Shown here piece by piece: positions 5,574-7,352 of a stretch of 7,352 bases of DNA. Source of the stretch: Pseudomonadota bacterium. GTDB taxonomy: Bacteria; Pseudomonadota; Alphaproteobacteria; Azospirillales; Azospirillaceae. The notes under the pieces are model-generated. The model was not told the DNA's origin. It did no database searches and saw only the letters and a list, made by a program, of their open reading frames with translations. Position numbers and translations under genes: made by a program. The stretch's first letter is position 1, and every line of letters begins with the position of its first letter. The stretch is from positions 1 to 7,352 of the forward strand of contig JAEZID010000180.1 in NCBI GenBank assembly GCA_023416195.1, read 5' to 3'.

Positions 5574-5789
5574 ATGGCAATGGCTCTGCAGACGGGCGCT
5601 GGCGCCACCTCGTGGGCCGCTTCGGTGGCGCATGTGCTGGACACCACTCTGGACACGATTGCGCTGTGGCGGCAACGGGCTTTCACCCGCCGGGAACTCT
5701 CCCGCCTGGACGACCGGATGCTCCAGGACATCGGCATCACCCACTACGACGTGGAATGCGAAGTCACGAAGCCGTTCTGGAAGGCGTGA
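5574..5789 (+). CDS. Small DUF1127 (YjiS-type) protein, probable RNA-binding regulator
   Basis: A 71-residue basic protein. The C-terminal half is a textbook DUF1127 motif: WRQRAFTRRELSRLDDRMLQDIGITHYDV, then a KPFW ending (residues 32-69). The N-terminal 30 residues are a mostly uncharged helix-prone segment. Small DUF1127 proteins of Alphaproteobacteria, such as CcaF1 of Rhodobacter and homologues in Agrobacterium, bind RNA and affect small-RNA turnover and stress or nutrient responses; that is family knowledge, not seen here. The start is uncertain: ATG 5574 has only a weak GGGA about nine bases before it; ATG 5559 would add five residues and ATG 5580 would remove two. The gene is monocistronic, has its own long leader and a strong terminator, and converges on the decarboxylase gene. 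Confidence 0.85.
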   Translation: MAMALQTGAGATSWAASVAHVLDTTLDTIALWRQRAFTRRELSRLDDRMLQDIGITHYDVECEVTKPFWKA

Positions 5790-5817
5790 TGCCGTCCCGA
5801 CCGTCCGAGGACGCAGA

Positions 5818-5851
5818 AAGGGCCGCCCCTGTGTAAGGGAGCGGCCCTTTT
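5818..5851 (+). terminator. Strong intrinsic terminator of the DUF1127 gene
   Basis: AAGGGCCGC (5818-5826) pairs perfectly with GCGGCCCTT (5841-5849). The stem continues with CCCT/AGGG (5827-5830, 5836-5839) past a single bulged A, and GTGTA is the loop. TTTT (5848-5851) closes it. Because the left arm begins with A residues it may also work weakly on the other strand, as a second barrier to decarboxylase transcripts. Confidence 0.85.
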
Positions 5852-5876
5852 CATGTCCGGGTCCCGGCGGCCGGGA

Positions 5877-5910
5877 GAAAGCCCTTCTCCCACAAGGGAG
5901 AGAAGGGCTC
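5877..5910 (-). terminator. Intrinsic terminator of the ornithine decarboxylase gene
   Basis: AGCCCTTCTCCC (5880-5891) pairs with GGGAGAGAAGGGCT (5896-5909) with a 2-base bulge and an ACAA loop. Read on the - strand the hairpin starts eight bases after the decarboxylase TGA and is followed by TTTCTCC. A further short hairpin, CCCGG-CGG-CCGGG (5863-5875), lies just beyond. Confidence 0.7.
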
Positions 5911-5917
5911 TTCGGTA

Positions 5918-7054
5918 TCAGATGCAGTAGGACTGGAGCGGCGCGAAGCCGTTGAAGCAGACGGCCGAATAGGTCGTCGTGTAGGCGCCCGTGGCGTGGA
6001 TGCGCACGCGGTCGCCGGCCTTCAGGTCCAGCGGCAGCTTGTACTCGGCGCGCTCGTACAGAACGTCCGCGCTGTCGCAGGTCGGGCCGGCCAGCACGAC
6101 GGCTTCGTTTTCCGCGTCCCCGGCCTCGCCCAGCACCTCGATCGGGTACTGGATGGCCTCGTCCATGGTCTCGGCCAAGCCGCTGAACTTGCCGATGTCC
6201 AGATAGACCCAGCGCTTCACGTCGTTGGCCGACTTGCGGGAGACGAGGACGACCTCGCTCTCGATGATGCCGGCGTTACCGACCATGCTGCGGCCCGGCT
6301 CCACGATGGCTTCCGGCAGACGGTTGCCGAAGTGGGTGCGCAGCGACTCGAAGATCGCCTCGCCATAGGCGGTGGTCTCCGGCACGTCGGTGCGGTAGCG
6401 GGTCGGGAAGCCGCCGCCCAGGTTGATCATGCCCAGATCGACGCCCAGCACCTCAAGCTCGCGGAACAGCTGCGCCACCTGGAAGATGGCCTGGTCCCAC
6501 TGCGTCAGGTCCTTCTGCTGCGAGCCGACGTGGAACGACACGCCGTAGGGCTCGACCGTCATGCCCTTGGCCTTCAGCAGCAGCTCGCGCGCCATGGCGA
6601 GGTCGCAGCCGAACTTGCGCGACAGCGGCCATTCGGCGCCCTCGCCGGAGGTCAGGATGCGGCAGAAGACGCGGGCGCCGGGGGCGGCGCGGGCGATCTT
6701 CTCCAGCTCCGCCTCGCTGTCGAAGGCGAACAGGCGCACGCCCAGCTCGAAGGCGCGGCGGATATCCGCTTCCTTCTTGATGGTATTGCCGTAGGAGATG
6801 CGCTCCGGCGCGCAGCCGGCGGCCAGGACCATCTGGATTTCCGGCACGCTGGCGGTGTCGAAGGCGGAGCCCAGACGGGTCAGCAGGCTGAGGATCTCCG
6901 GCGCCGGATTGGCCTTCACGGCGTAGAAGATCTTGGCGTCCGGGAGCGCTTCCTCCAGGTCATGGTAGTTCGCTTCCACGACGTCCAGATCGACGACGAG
7001 GCACGGGGTCTGCGGGCGCTGCTCTTCGAAAAAGCGCGCAATCTTATCGGTCAT
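5918..7054 (-). CDS. odc: Ornithine decarboxylase, fold-type-III PLP enzyme
   Basis: A 378-residue enzyme of the eukaryotic-type (alanine-racemase-fold) decarboxylase family, which makes putrescine from ornithine with PLP in the cytoplasm; some relatives also take lysine. Key residues are all present. FYAVKANP carries the Schiff-base lysine K47, and SFHVGSQ carries H175, which stacks on PLP. NLGGGFP (211-217) and EPGRSMVGNAG (252-262) bind the phosphate. GPTCDSADVLYE carries C326 and D327, supplied across the dimer interface. GAYTTTYS has Y358 at the position of the conserved phosphate-binding tyrosine. Fold-III ODCs are active only as dimers because of the shared sites. The start ATG (7052-7054) is preceded by GGGAG at suitable distance. 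The gene is monocistronic with its own terminator and has an unusually long structured leader with an upstream ORF. Ornithine as main substrate is the usual assignment; lysine or dual use is not excluded. Confidence 0.93.
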   Translation of the reverse strand: MTDKIARFFEEQRPQTPCLVVDLDVVEANYHDLEEALPDAKIFYAVKANPAPEILSLLTRLGSAFDTASVPEIQMVLAAGCAPERISYGNTIKKEADIRRAFELGVRLFAFDSEAELEKIARAAPGARVFCRILTSGEGAEWPLSRKFGCDLAMARELLLKAKGMTVEPYGVSFHVGSQQKDLTQWDQAIFQVAQLFRELEVLGVDLGMINLGGGFPTRYRTDVPETTAYGEAIFESLRTHFGNRLPEAIVEPGRSMVGNAGIIESEVVLVSRKSANDVKRWVYLDIGKFSGLAETMDEAIQYPIEVLGEAGDAENEAVVLAGPTCDSADVLYERAEYKLPLDLKAGDRVRIHATGAYTTTYSAVCFNGFAPLQSYCI

Positions 7055-7097
7055 CTCAGTCTCCCGGACGCAAGATGAAGGTGGCGGACGAATTGTG

Positions 7098-7169
7098 AAA
7101 AAGCAGGGGCGGAGCGGCCGAACGCTGCTGACCGGTCAAAAAGAAAAGACGGTCAGGCGTTCAGGCCGC
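7098..7169 (-). promoter_or_regulatory. Leader hairpin and T-tract, possible attenuator
   Basis: In + coordinates, GCGGCC (7114-7119), GAACGC (7120-7125) and CTGACCG (7128-7134) pair with CGGTCAG (7150-7156), GCGTTC (7157-7162) and GGCCGC (7164-7169). This gives 19 base pairs with one 2-base and one 1-base bulge. The transcript loop is pyrimidine-rich (TCTTTTCTTTTTGAC). Eleven bases after the hairpin comes TTTTT. A weaker competing hairpin, AGCAG...CTGCT (7102-7106 with 7125-7129) plus an inner CGG/CCG, ends right at that T-tract and cannot coexist with the long hairpin. This pairing choice is what an attenuator needs. Confidence 0.5.
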
Positions 7170-7275
7170 CCATACTGGACTGCCGTGTCGCCTTGCGGGG
7201 AAGAGCCGATCTGGACAGAACCGGAAAAAGTCGGAGACGGGTGAGCCGGCGCCCACCCACAACAACATGAACCAT
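7153..7275 (-). CDS. Arg-rich upstream ORF / candidate leader peptide of the decarboxylase
   Basis: A 40-codon ORF with GGAGG (7281-7285) five bases before its ATG, one of the best ribosome binding sites in the window. The peptide begins MVHVVVGGRRLTRLRLFPVL and continues SRSALPRKATRQ to SSMGGLNA. It has seven Arg and one Lys and no Asp or Glu, so it is strongly basic. The Arg codons include CGA and AGA, unusual choices in this GC-rich DNA. The TGA lies inside the 5' arm of the 19-bp leader hairpin, so a ribosome finishing or stalling on the ORF would change that hairpin. I do not recognise the peptide from a family. A longer in-frame reading from 7347 exists, but its start has no comparable RBS. 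Enterobacterial speF has an arrest peptide (SpeFL) that senses ornithine; this would be a parallel case with a different sequence and a different type of decarboxylase. Confidence 0.6.
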   Translation of the reverse strand: MVHVVVGGRRLTRLRLFPVLSRSALPRKATRQSSMGGLNA

Positions 7276-7352
7276 CGTAACCTCCAAGACGCCGCCTTGC
7301 TTAAGGGACGGTCGGGGATCACGCGTTACGTCGTTGCATAACCACATCTCGA

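Larger units (their letters stand above)
7055..7352 (-). promoter_or_regulatory. Long structured leader of the decarboxylase gene (candidate speF-type RNA element)
   Basis: At least 298 bases upstream of the decarboxylase start hold no ordinary gene but dense structure. In transcript order they hold a Shine-Dalgarno and a 40-codon upstream ORF; an 8-bp hairpin inside it (7239-7258); a 19-bp hairpin (7114-7169) that swallows the ORF stop; a T5 tract (7098-7102); and the decarboxylase RBS. A conserved RNA motif called speF is known upstream of ornithine decarboxylase genes in Alphaproteobacteria, so position and gene match; I cannot confirm the consensus by eye. No promoter is clear in 7276-7352, so the transcript may start outside the window. 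Confidence 0.6.

Noticed and set aside
5790..5850. Cuckoo-type small RNA with CCUCCUCCC loops after the DUF1127 gene
   Set aside because: The CCUCCUCCC loop motif known from Rhodobacter is not present; only the terminator hairpin is.
5996..7078. 360-codon open frame on the + strand opposite the decarboxylase
   Set aside because: It mirrors the decarboxylase frame in GC-rich DNA; its His/Gln/Leu/Ala-rich translation matches no protein character, and the - strand gene has all catalytic motifs.
7276..7347. 24-codon extension of the decarboxylase upstream ORF to a start at 7347
   Set aside because: No comparable RBS at that start, while the internal ATG at 7275 has GGAGG at ideal spacing; the extension would translate through that RBS.
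1..7352. tRNA, rRNA, CRISPR array, insertion sequence or prophage genes
   Set aside because: No tRNA-like cloverleaf with an anticodon arm, no spaced direct repeats, and no transposase, integrase or phage-like protein in any frame.

Overview
The window reads as a piece of an alphaproteobacterial chromosome, most likely from Rhodospirillales and in style closest to Azospirillum. The grounds are a very GC-rich sequence with strong G/C third-position bias, the gene order thioredoxin-TPR co-chaperone / LON-domain protein / Trm112-like / DUF971, a small DUF1127 protein, a fold-III ornithine decarboxylase, and GC-rich palindromic intergenic elements. The genus is an inference from style, not a database match.

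Layout. 1-2209 (+) is a housekeeping run: the 3' part of a CnoX/YbbN-type co-chaperone, a stand-alone LON substrate-binding-domain protein, a Trm112-like protein and a DUF971 protein; the last two overlap by one base. 2210-2448 holds a 151-bp nested palindromic element and then an AT-rich promoter-like patch with a perfect 12-bp palindrome. 2449/2473-2724 (+) is a small unknown protein with one membrane helix. 2725-2877 is a convergent gap filled by an inverted repeat with 25-bp arms. 2878-3932 (-) is a two-gene operon, HAD hydrolase then Cupin_3 protein. A 132-bp divergent promoter gap separates it from a class I/II PLP aminotransferase (4065-5228, +), which ends in a good intrinsic terminator. 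5229-5573 is a non-coding stretch with AT-rich patches that leads into a 71-aa DUF1127 protein (5574-5789, +). This gene converges on a fold-III ornithine decarboxylase (5918-7054, -), with separate hairpin terminators in the 128-bp gap. 7055-7352 (-) is the long decarboxylase leader.

The most interesting part is that leader. It carries a 40-codon upstream ORF (7153-7275, -) with a strong Shine-Dalgarno. The peptide has 7 Arg, 1 Lys and no acidic residue. Its stop codon lies inside the 5' arm of a 19-bp hairpin, and a T5 tract follows before the decarboxylase start. This is the architecture of a translation-coupled attenuator or arrest peptide controlling polyamine synthesis. A conserved RNA motif named speF is known upstream of ornithine decarboxylase genes in Alphaproteobacteria, so the RNA may be a member of that family. 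The peptide reading of it is the part that deserves a second look.

How the genes work together: the first block serves protein quality control, translation and cofactor-related housekeeping. The right-hand block is nitrogen/amine metabolism (aminotransferase, putrescine synthesis) with a small, probably RNA-binding DUF1127 regulator next to it. Direct functional links between the blocks are not shown by the sequence.
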